DNA from: Unio delphinus
Taxonomy: Eukaryota > Mollusca > Bivalvia > Unionida > Unionidae
Direction: 5' to 3'
Length of the DNA: 64,000 nt
Assembly (NCBI GenBank): GCA_029339505.1
Contig: JAQISU010000210.1
Span: 9,449,001 to 9,513,000, forward strand
The position numbers and the translations under genes were made by a program. Below, one piece after another: positions 48,234 to 62,285 of the stretch. Under the pieces are notes generated by a model, which saw nothing but the letters and a program-made list of their open reading frames with translations, searched no databases and had not been told where the DNA came from. Position 1 is the first letter of the stretch. Each line of letters opens with the position of its first letter.

Positions 48234-49350
48234 ATATAGACATTGACGTTTTCACTATTTCTTCAAAAGTGCGGCAATAATTATATTCACTGAAGACAAT
48301 TCCGAGTAATGTATTCAATCGAACAAAAACTACTTCTTAAATCAGCTGTAACAATTTTGTTCTGTCATTGAATGTTTGGAATCACAATGTGGGAAAAGTA
48401 TGAACGTTTTCAATTGTAATCAAAAACACGATATGTAATGTTACATTCTTTTCACTTTAGGCACAGCAAATATAGCATTGTAATTGGAAATGTAGTCAAA
48501 ATTAAAGTACAGTGGTTCAATGTCGAACCAAACTTTAAACCATGTCACAAGCTCATGCATTTCGGATTTGCAGAAATAATTAAGTGTTTAAATGAAATTT
48601 AAGATGCAAATATATTTCTTTATTTTTACCAGTGAAAGAACATTTATTTATGCCTGAACAGATAAATGCTTTTTTGTAGGGGCCTTAGCTGTATGTTGTA
48701 TATAACTAGCCTAAATCCGAATCATTGTTTCAACAACGTTAAGACGGAAAATTCTAAGACAGCTGGTCTGTGATAATCCGTTAAGCCTTTGGAAACAGGA
48801 ATTTCTCTTTGTCTTGGCCTATTGAATCTGCCCTCATTACGTGTCTGCCAAATATTGAGTTGTGTTTGTTTCAACGAATGTCGTACTTTCATTTGGAAGC
48901 TGGTACGTCTCTGATAAATAAGGAATAATCCATTGCACAAACTATTCCATTCTGTTTTAGTTTTATATGCCTTACTGAGAACTAGTCATAGTGTGAACCG
49001 TGAAACAACATCCGCGTCTGGAAAAGACAAAAACCATGGTGGGCCCAGGTCACGTGCTAAATTTACATTTAGGGGTCCTCATTAATTTGAGTAATTAACA
49101 AGATATCATATTGTCTGAAATTGCATTTAAATGCATTAAACTATTATTGTATCGCATGTTTAGTCTTCCCAGCAGTCAGTCAATTAATCATTCAACGCAT
49201 AGACGTTTAATCTCTTTTATTGTTTCTTTCACTCTCATATTCATCACTGAGGTTTTACTGAACGATGCTATACAACTGATTATGTGGTGAAACAAAACTG
49301 TTACAAAGTTTTAATTGTTGTTCTTATTATTGATTTGTATAGTATCATAT

Positions 49351-49436
<86 letters not shown>

Positions 49437-49699
49437 ACGCGATGATTATTTATTCTCTAAGAAACTTCTTGAGTGTTTATCTAACATACTGCATGTTACA
49501 ATATTTAACAAGTTATTAAATGCATCACATCGATTGATATGCAATTAGTGTTAGCATGTAGAGAAAATACCTCTTGTGTATTAACATTAATTAAAAAAGT
49601 ACTTTTTCTTATGTTAGCAAATTGACAGCACTGGGTTATGTTAGATATCGAAGACGAACTTACTGCACATCAACTGATGTGATTTATTTAATAACCTGT
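48234..49699. other. Non-coding stretch, copy B, with (TA)n at 49355-49434
   Basis: Counterpart of 2802-4239; no gene recognised. Confidence 0.55.
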
Positions 49700-50175
49700 A
49701 CAAAATCTAATGCTAAGCTAAACAATAATCAGCGTCTGGTGTATATATTATGAAGCCGGTGAGCTCTCTTTCATTAGTCAATGTACAAAAAAACGCCAGC
49801 GCATGTGTTTTAAAAGACTCGAAGTCGAGAGAAACTCAAAACATTTACTTTTTACATTTATAGGTAACATATACACGGTTAGAAACAAATAATGCAAACA
49901 AAAATCTATATAATGCAACACAAACTGAAATAAGGTAACCATAGTCAAAAAATAATAAACATCTTATTATACATAATAACTAAAATATGCAGCCTACCCG
50001 TCAAGAGTACGTAACAAATAATTAATGGCAATATGAAGATAAATAACAAAATCCAATTTAGGTATAAACAGATTCATGAAGGTAACTACAAAATGTGCTA
50101 AAATGTATAAAGCACTGTACTTCTTGAAACTGGTATGATACATCATGTTTCACAAGAATGTTGTAAAGGAGAAAT

Positions 50176-50236
<61 letters not shown>

Positions 50237-50690
50237 CACCAATAATAATAAACATCAGTAATATATAAATGGAGTCTGCTTAGAGTCTGATTAGCTTGAA
50301 AACTCACACATAACACAAAATACCTTCAGAGCATATTGATAACATTGATGGTATCGTTGAAAAGACGAATTTCTTTTCATCTGTATTATCAGTATATATT
50401 ATATACCCTTTTTATATATCATTTCTCCAAGAAAATGAGTAATGCTCTAAATATATTTCATAGGTGAATAATATAGGTATTAAACGTTTCAGTTCGACGT
50501 TAGGATATTGCACATTACATAATCTTATTAAGTGATTTCCAGTCATTTCTAAGTCGTTTGAGATGTCGCACAATGACGTAAGTGAAACTGTCTTTTTACG
50601 ATACCAGAAAATGTCTACCAGCAAAGAACTGACCAATAGACGTTCTTGTTTTGTCGTGGATTGAGCTTAGTATGCTTTTACAGTTAGAAG
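49700..50690 (+). repeat. Internal ~1-kb direct repeat, unit 1 (copy B)
   Basis: Copy B counterpart of 4240-5270. A ~53-bp block present in copy A (4316-4368) and recognisable in both unit 2s is missing near 49774, so the deletion is derived in B. Confidence 0.8.
50180..50233. repeat. (AAT)n microsatellite, copy B
   Basis: Counterpart of 4769-4817, slightly longer. Confidence 0.98.
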
Positions 50691-50754
50691 ATTCGGATAT
50701 CTTTAAAAAACTATGAAGTAAACATATTATAAATGCAAACAAAAACGTGTTAGA

Positions 50755-50757
<3 letters not shown>

Positions 50758-50830
<73 letters not shown>

Positions 50831-50870
50831 TAAAACCTCTTTATGAGCAGACACACACACACACAGATTC
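50758..50870. repeat. (GA)n and short (CA)n, copy B
   Basis: GA 50758-50826 is longer and CA 50850-50863 shorter than in copy A. Confidence 0.98.
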
Positions 50871-51479
50871 AGAAAAAAAAACATTTGTATTCAAACGGTA
50901 TTTTCATGGAAAACAGAACATTCGGACTACGTGATACACTTCTCAAACAGAGAATTCTGAACTCGTGTTATTTTAGTCTATATTCTGTGACATTGTCATG
51001 TTTTCTGATACAAGTTTTTTGTATTCTGCTTTAGAAAGAAAATATATTGAACATCTGTATCCAATCACAACATGACCTATACAAATCATTGGCTTAATAG
51101 GCAGATCAAAACGAAATGACGTTTATTTTTCTTATCCTGTTTTAAAAATGTATATGCCGATAGGCCCCCGACATATGAACAAAGGTGGTCTCTGAATATC
51201 GATCACGTTAAATGGTTAACGTAATTAACGCATTAACGTAATTAAAATTATAATTATATATATATATATATATATATCCTGTTTAAATCATATTTCTGCC
51301 GACAAGCACCCTACATGTGAACAAAGGAATAAGAAATATTAAAATAAGATATTTCTTTGTTGCTGTTGTTTGAAATCATTTCGTTTTATATAACTGTCAA
51401 ATAACACAACACAAATATCCTGTATGGACTGATGCAATTTAGAGACACATCTTGGTTTCATGCTTATTGAAATGAAATG

Positions 51480-52007
51480 TTGTCTTGTAATTAATCAGCA
51501 TCCATTTTACATGTTATACAGCCGGTTAGTTCACGTTCATTTTTGCAATCACTGGTGCGCACAATTAATATAAGAATACAGCAATTAAGGATGGACAAGA
51601 CTTTTACATCACTAGTCAGTTTACCAAAGAATGCCACCTCAATGTGACTGAAGTTATTCAAAGTCGAGAGAAAACTCAAAACATTTACATGGATAGGCAA
51701 CATATACATGGATATAAACAAGTATGGCAAATACAGATAAAAATTATTCAAACACAAACTGCAATACCGTAAACTGAGAGTCAATTAAAAATAAACAGCA
51801 GATAATAAACAATAACCAGATATGCAGCCTATCTGTCCAAACGTATAAATAATGAATGGCGTTATAAGGACAAATACGAAAATCAAATTTAGTTATGCAC
51901 AGACTCATCGACGTAACTAGAAAATGTTCTAACATTTATAAAACATTACATTATGTTTATAGAAACTAGTATAATACATGCTTCACGATAACGATATAAA
52001 GGATAAA

Positions 52008-52063
<56 letters not shown>

Positions 52064-52480
52064 TCAGTTATATATATATGAAGTATTCTGAGTGTCTGAT
52101 TGGATTGAAAACTCACACAAAACTCAAAATACCTTTAGAGTATATTAATAAAACCTATGATATCGTTACAAAGGCCATTTTTCTTTTGTCCATATTATCA
52201 GTATAAATTATGTATGTTTTATATATATTATTTCTAAAAGAAAATACGTAATCCCTTAAAAATAGTTTAAACTAGAACACATTGAGTATTCAATGTTTCA
52301 ATTCAACGTAGTATACCGCAAATAATATAACTTTATTAAGTGAATTCCAGTCATGTCTAAGTCTTTTAGAGTTCGCACAATGACGTACTTGAAACTGTTT
52401 GTTACGATGTCAGTATATGTCTACCGGCAAAAACCTTACCAGTACACGTTCTTGTTATGTCGAGTAATGAGTTCCTGATG
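51480..52480 (+). repeat. Internal ~1-kb direct repeat, unit 2 (copy B)
   Basis: Copy B counterpart of 6060-7060, with (AAT)n at 52014-52060. Confidence 0.8.
52014..52060. repeat. (AAT)n microsatellite, copy B
   Basis: Counterpart of 6573-6626. Confidence 0.98.
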
Positions 52481-52876
52481 CTTTCATAATTTATAGTTGT
52501 TGAAGTAGGTTGGGGTCCCACAGTAATCGGAACTCAAATACCAAATGAAATGCCGATTACGAAAGCATGTGTCCTTTAATGCATTGATATGATGTTTAAA
52601 GATTTTGTACACCTGTCTGAAACAGCAATCGATTCAGGTACAGGTACACTGATCACTTCTTTGACACCAATCATCTATGTTGGCTCAAGTATCCTACCAT
52701 GGAATATTTCTCCATGGTTTTTTTACGTGTGCAGATATGTGTCTCATGACAAATCCTGTTTTCAAATCATAAAGATATTGCTTCATGAACTCCGTAATTA
52801 ATTATATTTAACAATTTAGTTCTAGACATTTGATGAACTAATTAGTATCAATGTGTGTTTTTATTCCATGATCATA

Positions 52877-53965
52877 TTACATTATAAAGGATGTGGTTAC
52901 AGCATACATATGACTGCCAAGTTTCACTGAGTTAAGACTGCCACGTTTAGAACGACTTGTCTTTCTACAGCAGATCAAGTTTTTAATGCCGTTTCTAAAG
53001 GTATGTGTATAGAACGTGTACAATATAGGATTAATGCAGCTATTCATGTAAGCCAAACATTTAGCTGCATATAATATGGATGCAAATGTCACAGTTAAAT
53101 GTTCTTCCTTTGAGACATGCGTATAGAGCATAATAACCTGAAGTGGCATCCAGCATACCGCAAAGACTGTTACCACCAAAACCACCATCTTTGTGACACG
53201 TTTGTTAGCATGCAAGCGAATATGGTCTCCATTATTCTGCCCCGTGGGAGATTTTCCAGTTAGGAATATTTTCAATAGATGTCCGTAAAGAACAAACAAC
53301 AAAATCATGGGTAACATATAAGCAAACATAAATAAGCATATTGAAGTGGCAGTAGCATCATCGAAATGGAGAGAGCAAACCATTCCATGTTCGTAAATAT
53401 CTTCTGGGTTCATATTTACTTCTTTGGCAATAAATATAAAGGGAATATTTCCTAATATGGCGAGGCTCCATAAGGCAATAAGTCCAATGTAGCCGTTTAG
53501 TTTTCTACGCAGCATTATGGCCCTAATTGGATACACTAAAGCAATGTATCTGTCCAAAGAAACTAGAACGAGTATATACATACTTGCAAAGTAGCAAACA
53601 TATTCCAGATACGCGTGAATCCGGCAAAAACTGTCCCCAAACGGCCAATATTGCAAGGCAGGGTATACAGCTTTGAAGGGAACACAAAACATAACATAAA
53701 GTAGATCAGCGATGGCCAAGTTCAATATGAGGTACTTGGTAATTCCTTTACTTGCTTTATGAACCAGAATAACAGCTATTGTCAAGATGTTACCAAGCAA
53801 TCCAAATATGGTGATAAGTCCAAACAATATTGGAATGATAATTCTTGTGAAATGTATAAATGTTGAAACCTCTTCATTATCTTCCAGATCCATATAATTT
53901 GTAATGTTATGTGAAATGTTCCAGAAATCAATACTTTTGTATGTCATTGTTTCCGTACTTTCCAT
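52877..53965 (-). CDS. Galanin/allatostatin-A-like class A GPCR, copy B
   Basis: A complete 362-residue paralogue of the 7438-8526 receptor in the second segmental copy, 352/362 residues identical. It keeps every class A signature: N59, D87, C114/C197, DRY 138-140, W166, CWMP 271-274 and NSCINPILY in TM7, with C332-C333 after helix 8. Relative to copy A it has F39, A118, S167, I170, F176, E192, L222, I233, C310 and M353. At 167, 170, 176, 222 and 310 it matches the third receptor, so copy B is nearer the ancestral state; only A118 looks derived here. A 3' splice site lies 81 nt upstream of the ATG, as in copy A. A neuropeptide receptor role is inferred from family resemblance; ligand and G-protein coupling cannot be read from sequence. 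Confidence 0.92.
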   Translation of the reverse strand: MESTETMTYKSIDFWNISHNITNYMDLEDNEEVSTFIHFTRIIIPILFGLITIFGLLGNILTIAVILVHKASKGITKYLILNLAIADLLYVMFCVPFKAVYPALQYWPFGDSFCRIHAYLEYVCYFASMYILVLVSLDRYIALVYPIRAIMLRRKLNGYIGLIALWSLAILGNIPFIFIAKEVNMNPEDIYEHGMVCSLHFDDATATSICLFMFAYMLPMILLFVLYGHLLKIFLTGKSPTGQNNGDHIRLHANKRVTKMVVLVVTVFAVCWMPLQVIMLYTHVSKEEHLTVTFASILYAAKCLAYMNSCINPILYTFYTHTFRNGIKNLICCRKTSRSKRGSLNSVKLGSHMYAVTTSFIM

Positions 53966-54041
53966 TCTTGGTGCCGATGATGTGTTGTAGTCTATCAGGA
54001 TGATATGATATATTACAACAGGTGTCTCGTCGTCTGTCCAT
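53928..54041 (-). other. Overlapping upstream ORF of GPCR copy B
   Basis: Counterpart of the copy A uORF: an ATG just inside the predicted exon, in a frame different from the receptor ATG at 53965 and overlapping it. One A/B base difference in the middle changes a codon but does not stop the frame. Confidence 0.4.
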
Positions 54042-54045
54042 TTTA

Positions 54046-54061
54046 TCTGGAAAGAATAAAC
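54046..54061 (-). promoter_or_regulatory. Predicted 3' splice site upstream of GPCR copy B
   Basis: Same TTTATTCTTTCCAG acceptor as copy A, 81 nt upstream of the ATG at 53965 on the minus strand. Confidence 0.6.
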
Positions 54062-54376
54062 ATTTAAATAAGACGTTTACTTGCACTTTGCTATATCGTC
54101 CTTGGATAATATTGGGAAATTTGAAAATACATTGGTAATTTAAAGACTCAGCATGTAATTGTAATAAATAACAAGGGTACTATGGATTTCTTAAAAGATC
54201 AAATAAATAACATGAACGCGTTCAAAAGATCTGATACAATTTAAATGATTAACCTTATAAATCTTTCACTTTACTTGTTATGTGTAATTATATATCGGAA
54301 CCAGCAGTTTTGAAACTCTATGTCGATATTGAAAGCAGCCAGAAGTAATCGATCCAGTGTATGTAGACATCGTTAT

Positions 54377-54544
<168 letters not shown>

Positions 54545-54728
54545 CGTAATCTTCTTATCCAAAGCGCATTTACCTATTGAAGGCAATTTTAATGTATTTA
54601 GTTAATAGGTTGATTATACCAAGATGGAAAATTGAAATTGACATGGACTGAGCGACAATCATTAAATTAGATTAACGTGTTTAGGTTTGAAAAGTGGTAA
54701 TTAAATGTACATGTTTTTTAATTCTTCA

Positions 54729-54791
54729 GTACACACACACACACACTTCTCTCTCTCTCTCTCTCACACACACACACGAACACACTCGCGC

Positions 54792-54833
<42 letters not shown>

Positions 54834-54865
54834 CACACATATGCACACACACACAGACACACACG
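54729..54865. repeat. Mixed (CA)n/(CT)n array, copy B
   Basis: Counterpart of 9472-9620, shorter in the second CT block. Confidence 0.97.
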
Positions 54866-55279
54866 CACAGAAACATGTTGGACGTTTATCTGAATGTGTT
54901 GATTACTTTAATGTCAATTTTTGGACTGCAGTTATCAAATATTGATGGTTCAGATAGTTAAAGCATGGCATGAGTGAGAGACTAATATTTTATTGGTCGT
55001 ATCTATGACTTAAAACATACTTTTTTATTTAATCGAATACTATAGGTTTGTTTACAATTTTAGTTAAGGAAATGATGAATGTGAATTGATTCGTGATACG
55101 ATTGCATAAATGTTTACTAAAGAAACGCCTAACATGTAAAAGCAACCATCAAGTGGTTTTACATCTACATTCGGCACACAGTTAGTTAGGTAATTATTAA
55201 TCCATGAATAGGTCGATAATCTTCCGAAATACTACATGCACTATTTTCAGATTTTTTTGTGACAAGACGAATGATATAT

Positions 55280-55760
55280 ATAAAAATGCTATACATTATG
55301 TATGTGGATATTCGACGTCGAACTTACATTTGAATTACCATGTTCTAACTGATATATAATGTAGATATATGAAGTCTTACTTAAATTTGAATTACCATAT
55401 TGTGTCATAAATTTTATGTAGACATTCGACGTCGACTTACATTTGAATTACCATGTTGTGTTATATATTTTATATAGATATTCGAAGTCTTACTTACATT
55501 TGAATTACCATGTTGTGTCATATATTTTATGTAGAAATTCGAAGTCGTACTTACATTTGATTTACCACGTTGTGTCATATATTTTATGTAGATATTCGAC
55601 GTCGAACTTACGTTTGAATTATCATGTTGTGTCATATATTTTATGTAGATATTCGAAGTCATACTTACAATTGAAGTACCATGTTGTATCATATATTGTA
55701 CGTAGATATTTGAAGTCGTACTTACATTTGAATCACCATGTTGCATCATATATTTTATCG
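55280..55760. repeat. 57-bp minisatellite, copy B
   Basis: Same array as 10040-10520 with the same unit number and only a few point differences. Confidence 0.85.
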
Positions 55761-56265
55761 GTTTCGCTCTCACAGCCGATACATATATTCGACAGATTCA
55801 TGAAAGGGTATCCATGCAGGACAGTGAAGGATGTAGCTACTTAAACTCGCATTGAGCATGTTCACGCGATATGAGCGTATATGGCATGTTTACAATGTAC
55901 ACAAGAGAAGGACACGTGGTAGGCAAAACTGAGGCTTGCAATTGGATTAACCAACAAGTCTCGCCTGGCTCGAGAATAAGAAGTATACATGATAAATTTT
56001 AATTTAGTCACAAATGACTCTGGTACATACCTTGTTTTCATTACTTCTGTATATGATTTAAATTAGATAAAATTGTATGTCTAATTATGGTATATTCTGA
56101 ACGTTAGAAAAATCATACAAAGTCAATTGAAGTACAACCGTAATAAAACAAAAGTCATATAAAGACCAATACATTCATAGACATGCGCAAACATGTATAA
56201 TCAAGCAAAATCAATAATCCTAACTTTCGTTAATATAGCAGTTATATGAAGTTTGTACTTTTTAT

Positions 56266-56307
56266 ACGCACACACACACATACACACACATATATATATA
56301 ATCACAC

Positions 56308-56362
<55 letters not shown>
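56266..56362. repeat. (CA)n and (TA)n, copy B
   Basis: Counterpart of 11028-11175 with one uninterrupted TA tract. Confidence 0.97.
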
Positions 56363-56364
<2 letters not shown>

Positions 56365-56925
56365 TTTATCGCTATTCACAATTGATCTGTACATCATTCA
56401 AGTTGTATGTTGACTTACGTGAAGAGCCAGTTTATATCCTTATTTTAAACATGTCATATGCACACGTTCCCGTTCAATCCATTCAGCTGTGTCTATCATA
56501 AAAACATGTGTTTGCTTCTAGGTGTGGATGATACTTACGTAAAGGAACCTTATGGGAAATATATACTTTTTATAGTTAAATCATTGGACAAGAAAAATTG
56601 TATGTGACCTATCAGGAATTGTTCTCTTAAAGTAAACGTATTCACATTTTGTCTGCTACAAACTGTGACACAATAGTGATAAAGCTTTCTTGATGCGATT
56701 TCGTATGCAGGCAAAGCAGCGTGTTTTTGTCTCATCTTGAAGAGTCACGACTCACAATTCTATTTGTTTATTTGGAGATTGTGTATTAGAGAAAGAACAA
56801 TGTATTACCTAAACTGTTATATGTTGTCACTAATGTGTGTTATACTGTTTCTAAAGATTAGCAAATTGTAACATCAACAATGTTGACAGATATATACGCA
56901 TAGAAATTCCAGAAAGTAAACCGAA

Positions 56926-57189
56926 ATGACGTCATCCGAACTGGATTCGTTTTTCTTGAATGGAACGAACCAATACACGGCTACGGTGATATTTGGTTCC
57001 AATATTCTCATCGTGGAAATCCGAGACACCGTTTCGATAATAACAGATTCCGATGTTCTAAATGGTGAGACTACAAACACGATTTCGATGAGAATGTTAC
57101 CTGTTAATAATTTTGCAAACACATTTCTATGGCTTTCTAGATTGAATATTAGTTTAAATGTTATTTCATTACATGCTAATGTAATGTAA
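56926..57189 (+). other. Unrecognised 87-codon ORF, second copy
   Basis: Identical counterpart of 11740-12003. The alternative frame starting at 11694 in copy A is changed upstream (A/G difference near 56904), but the shared stretch is preserved. Confidence 0.25.
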
Positions 57190-57976
57190 CATTGTATGCA
57201 GCTTGTCCATAATTAAATTTATTTCCTCTAAACCTGAATGACTTTTTATTGTTATATAATTTTTATTTCATGTCAACAACTAACAAATTGCTAAAAACAA
57301 ATCCATGTTTACGAGCTTAGTATACAGTTAATATTAGCAGAAGTTTTTTGGGGGATATTGTTTTGGATTTTACTTTGTGATTTATACCGGTCTATGGTGT
57401 TAATTTTGTAAACGAGTAGATCATTCTATATGTTCTTTTCATTTAGTTTTTTTTATAGAATGTCCTAATTGTGACCTGAGATCAGGTAGAGATGTATATA
57501 ATAGTGTAATTGTAAGGATGACTTTGTCGTGTTTTAAAATATAGCATTTTTAATATGTATAATATTTTTGACTAGTATTTGTTTCTTTCTCGAGCTGCAA
57601 ACTTTTTTTCTTAAATTATTGAAGTGATTGTTTTCTCTGGAAACGTTCTCTGAAACAACTTTTGAAAAAAAAATGTTTACTGGAATTTATCCTGAATTTA
57701 AACCAGCAAAAAAAATGCTATGATTCAACAAACGAGTGTTGACAAATCAGCAATTTATAAAATATAAAGGACACGTCATCACCTTCAGTTTTCCTTTTCT
57801 AATGGATTTGTACTAAAATATGTTCAGGCCTTTAAATTACAAGAATGCTAGGAGTATTTGGAATACCATAAGGTAATTTATTTGTTATATTCTATATGTA
57901 TTCCTGGGAAATATAATATATGTTAAACTGTACTTTCTCTTTTCTGTGACTTATTTTGAGAGCACTGACTCGTAAC

Positions 57977-58080
<104 letters not shown>

Positions 58081-58251
58081 TGATTATAGAGAACAAATAA
58101 TATCAAATAAAATGATCGTAAATAGAGTAAGAAAATAGTATAGCAGGATTGAATTCCTATAGCAGATTTATATTGTTATTTACTCATTACATTAGATAAT
58201 TCATAATGAAATAGTCATAAATTGACCAAAGGTTTATATCTGACTGTTAAA

Positions 58252-60495
58252 TAATAATTATAATAACAAAAATGATAATAATATTAAGGACATTATAAAG
58301 CGCCAAATCGTTTGAAGCTCTCAGCGATTTACACCATCTATATTGATATGACTACACTAAAGAAAAACAAACAACAGAAAACAATGCAATGGGAAAACAT
58401 AAAAACATGCTGAAAACATAAAAGATACAAAACATTATTTTGTCTTTAAGTTTGTTCCTCCAGTCGAGAAATCTGAGTTTTAAGAGCACTCTTAAATGGG
58501 GCCACTGTGTCTTTGTGTCTAATTTCAATGGGCAATTCGTTCCCCATCGCTGGGCACTGGTCTGCAAATGAACGTTTTCCATATGCCTTCATTTTGATAA
58601 TGGGAACAATTAGTATACGATTGTTAGAAGAAGAGCGTAAGTATCTTGCTGATGTTTACACATGGGTGAGGCCGGATAGGTATGTTGAACTGGAGTCTGT
58701 CAGTTAAACATAGCACAGAGAACAAATTTTGTGTTTGGTTCTTGATCTAATGGATAGTCAGTGTAGGGTACGGAGCAGTGGTGAGGTGTGCACTGATCGA
58801 GGATCTCAAAAAGTGATTCCAGCAGCAGTGTTTTGTACTTTTTGAAGTTTCCAGAGTAAATGTTGTGAACCACCAGACAGAATTAAGTTACAATTGTCCA
58901 GTCTTTAAGGTACTAATTAACACACAAGTGCCTTGGTGACATCAACTGAAACATATTTACGAATGGATCTGTCGCGTCTCAGTTCAAGATATGCAGCCAT
59001 GCATATCTTCATGACATGTTGTTGCTATGTGAGAGTACTGTCTAGAGTAATCCCTAGGTTTGTTACTGACTGTGAGAATTTAACGTTGGTGTTTTTGTTA
59101 TTCATTGTCTGAGGTAAAGGATGTGAATGAGAAAGTCTTTGAGTTGTGATCAGAATAGTCTCAGTGTTATCATTATTCATCTGTATTTTCTTACATGTCA
59201 TCCATGATTTCACATCATAAATGCACCTCTCTACTCCACTGATGGTAGCAGCATCTTCAGTTGGGTGTCTAAACTTTACTGGAATGTATTCCAGGTGCAG
59301 ATACAGTTTGTGTCCTGTTCGCTAAGTATGACTTGAACCACTATAAGGCTATATTCTGAATGCCAAATACATGCTGAAGACAGTGAAGTAATATATCATG
59401 ATCTTTTGTGTCAAATGCTGCAGTCGAATCAAGACGGGTTACGACTGTAATCTTTCCAATATTCAAAGCAGAGAAAATATCATTAAATACTTTCAGAAGA
59501 ATTGTTTCCATACTGTGGCAAGGGAGAAATGCAAACTGTATACTGCTAAAAAGACTTTGAATTTAAATGAGATACAAAATGGGTTACAACAACCTTATCC
59601 AAGATTTTGTATATGAATGGGCAATTAGAAAATTGGCCGTAGTTCTTTAAATCGTTATAGTCAAGTGTTGGTTTCTTGAGCAGACGCTTTACGATGGCAG
59701 ATTTGAAACATGATTGGAATTCCCCTGATGAAAGGGAGATATTAATAAAATCAGTTGGTGAAAGCGATATTGGGTCTAGGCACTAAAGCAGCATTGATGT
59801 CAGAATTAGATCAAGTTCACAAGACTTTGCTTAACTCTTCACCACGATCGTCCCAACTATGTCAATAGTTACAGGTTAAAATACTCCAAATTGTTATCTT
59901 TGAAGTTCTGTATCATAACTGTATCGTGACAGGTCAATTGCAATTGTGTTGTTGTCCATCGAGTTTCTAATGGTTTATACTTTGTTACAGAAGAAATTTG
60001 CAACTTGGTCCAGAGGATCTGCTGGAGAGAAGGTAGTTGGAAGTGGTGTACATTTGTTCCTCGACATTAGTTTTTGAGTTATATTTTGCAGCTGGAACTC
60101 TCCATGATATTAGTACTGTAGTAGGATAATTTTGCTAAATAAACTATGTTTGTGACATTCTTTTCATTGGCTTTATAGCAATGTTTATGAATAGTGAGTC
60201 TGGTGTAAAGCCAAAGGCTCTCTGATTCTCGGCGATGTCCTTTAACAGAGAGAAGCTGGTCCCTAAAACTGCTACACCGTGGAGAGCACATGCTTTTTGA
60301 TACTCTATTTTTGGTGGCTGAGGTATGTTTTTCAAGCAATGAACAAAGTCAGTTATCGAGAAGTTCCCCTGTAGGATGTAAGTATGTTGTTGGGTTTTCT
60401 TGGATGACATGCATACATTGGGTTCTATTTATGATTCGGAGGTTTCTTTTAGTAGCAAAACAAGGTGGAAGGTTAGGGGCTGATACGCCTTGATT
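58252..60495 (-). mobile_element. Degraded 5'-truncated CR1/L2-like LINE, copy B
   Basis: Duplicate of the 13.0-15.3 kb element with the same truncation, tail and most lesions. The RT-derived KSWMTCKKIQMNNDNTETIL...LGITLDSTLT segment is at 59213-59025, and the C-terminal domain ends near 58460. Small differences, such as a one-base T-run change near 59557, alter chance reading frames but restore nothing. Confidence 0.85.
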
Positions 60496-60850
60496 GCATA
60501 TATTGCAGAGGTGGTCTGATGCAAATATTCATTGCTTCTTACCGTGTACAACTGTACGTGCAACATTTGTTATAGAAGGCAAATCAGTATTCATCATGCT
60601 ATTATATGTACTTCTCTGAATGTGTATTACATGATTACATTCTTATTTACATATAATGTTTCACATAACCTAGTTGAGCTGTACATTAACACATGGACTT
60701 GCCCATTTTCTAAAAGTCAACACATAAACGTATGGACTCGACGTAGAGAGTATTGTTTAGCGTTAATTTTATATCCAGAAGCCATACGTATTACTATTCA
60801 ATAATGCTTTTACTGAAAATAACAGCGAAGACGTCCATATGTATATATAT

Positions 60851-62056
60851 TTTTTTAAAATTCCATTCGGCCACTTAGTTTCTTTTTGTATTTAATAACA
60901 AATTTGACAGCTAACTGACTCCGCTATTTATGGGAAGGTCAGATGCACTAACAATTGTCTGGTCATTTATTTTTAGAAAATGGCTCCATGACCTATGAAT
61001 ACTATTGAATTAAATGGCGTGTAGAAGACAATGCTTGACAAAATTAGAATAAAGTTGAATTCACTGGCTTATAGATGATGAACTGGAAATCCTAACAAAA
61101 AAGACAATACACACGTGTGTAATGAAGTTAGTGTAGTGATAACTGATAAACGTAGATCATCTCAACTGTTGACCTCAATGTACCTGCATCTCCTTTATAA
61201 GGAAAAGGCTAACGACCAATATAAATACATGCCGGTAACGGTATTCTTTACAAATTGAGAATTTGGAGAAGAAATAATAAAATATTGAAATTAATTAAAA
61301 GAGTTACGGTAGTTTCCATGATATATAATGCACGCATATACAATCATACACACTGGAAAGTGTCACATCTTGATATTGAAATATCGTGACTAAATTATTT
61401 CTTTTCCCCAACATGTCATGCTTGAACACGCTTATACAAAATAAACAAGGTCACATCACCATCCTGACATGTCATATTTAAAACTACAATGATACCCAAC
61501 TGAAAAAAGAGCTTAAAAAAGTAAAATTTAAATATGTCGGTCATGGTATTTACTCTGCAATAACTGATAGGGCGAGAGTGCCTGTAATCACGTGACCGAG
61601 ATCGGACTACTAATTTAAGAATGACGTTTTGATTGACGTGATACAGATCAGTTTTCTTTGTAATGCTTGATCACCTATTGGTAGATTCGAAAGACTTAGG
61701 GCCTTGACTAACGACTGCTAAATTATCCGTCCATTTATTACCATAAACAAATATACTTAGGTAAATGTCTATATCACAGAAGAGAAGAAATAAACAATAT
61801 AAAAAAAAAAAATACGCAAACCGAATTCAAATTAAGTACGAGTTATCGATATTATTTGTAAATTAAAAATGTGTAGAAATTCCTATTTCGAGCAGGTATG
61901 TGTGAAAACGTTTTGATGCGAGTGACTGATTCGGCAAAATAAACTGGAAGCGAATTAAAATTGTACAGGGAGTGTTTTAAGAAAGACCTAGTGTCAGTAT
62001 CAGGTACCATGATTCACAGCTTTTGCTGTTCAAGAACTGAAGAATGTGATCACGTG

Positions 62057-62057
<1 letters not shown>
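60851..62057. other. Non-coding stretch, copy B
   Basis: Counterpart of 15686-16890; no gene recognised. Confidence 0.55.
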
Positions 62058-62132
<75 letters not shown>

Positions 62133-62177
62133 CTATCGATCTACATCTGCCTTCGTCTACTCAGTTCGCAATACCAG

Positions 62178-62230
<53 letters not shown>

Positions 62231-62285
62231 ATCTCAAACACACACACACACACAAGCACGCACGCACGCACGCACGCACACACAT
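62058..62285. repeat. (TA)n, (CT)n and (CA/CGCA)n arrays, copy B
   Basis: Counterpart of 16891-17128. Confidence 0.98.
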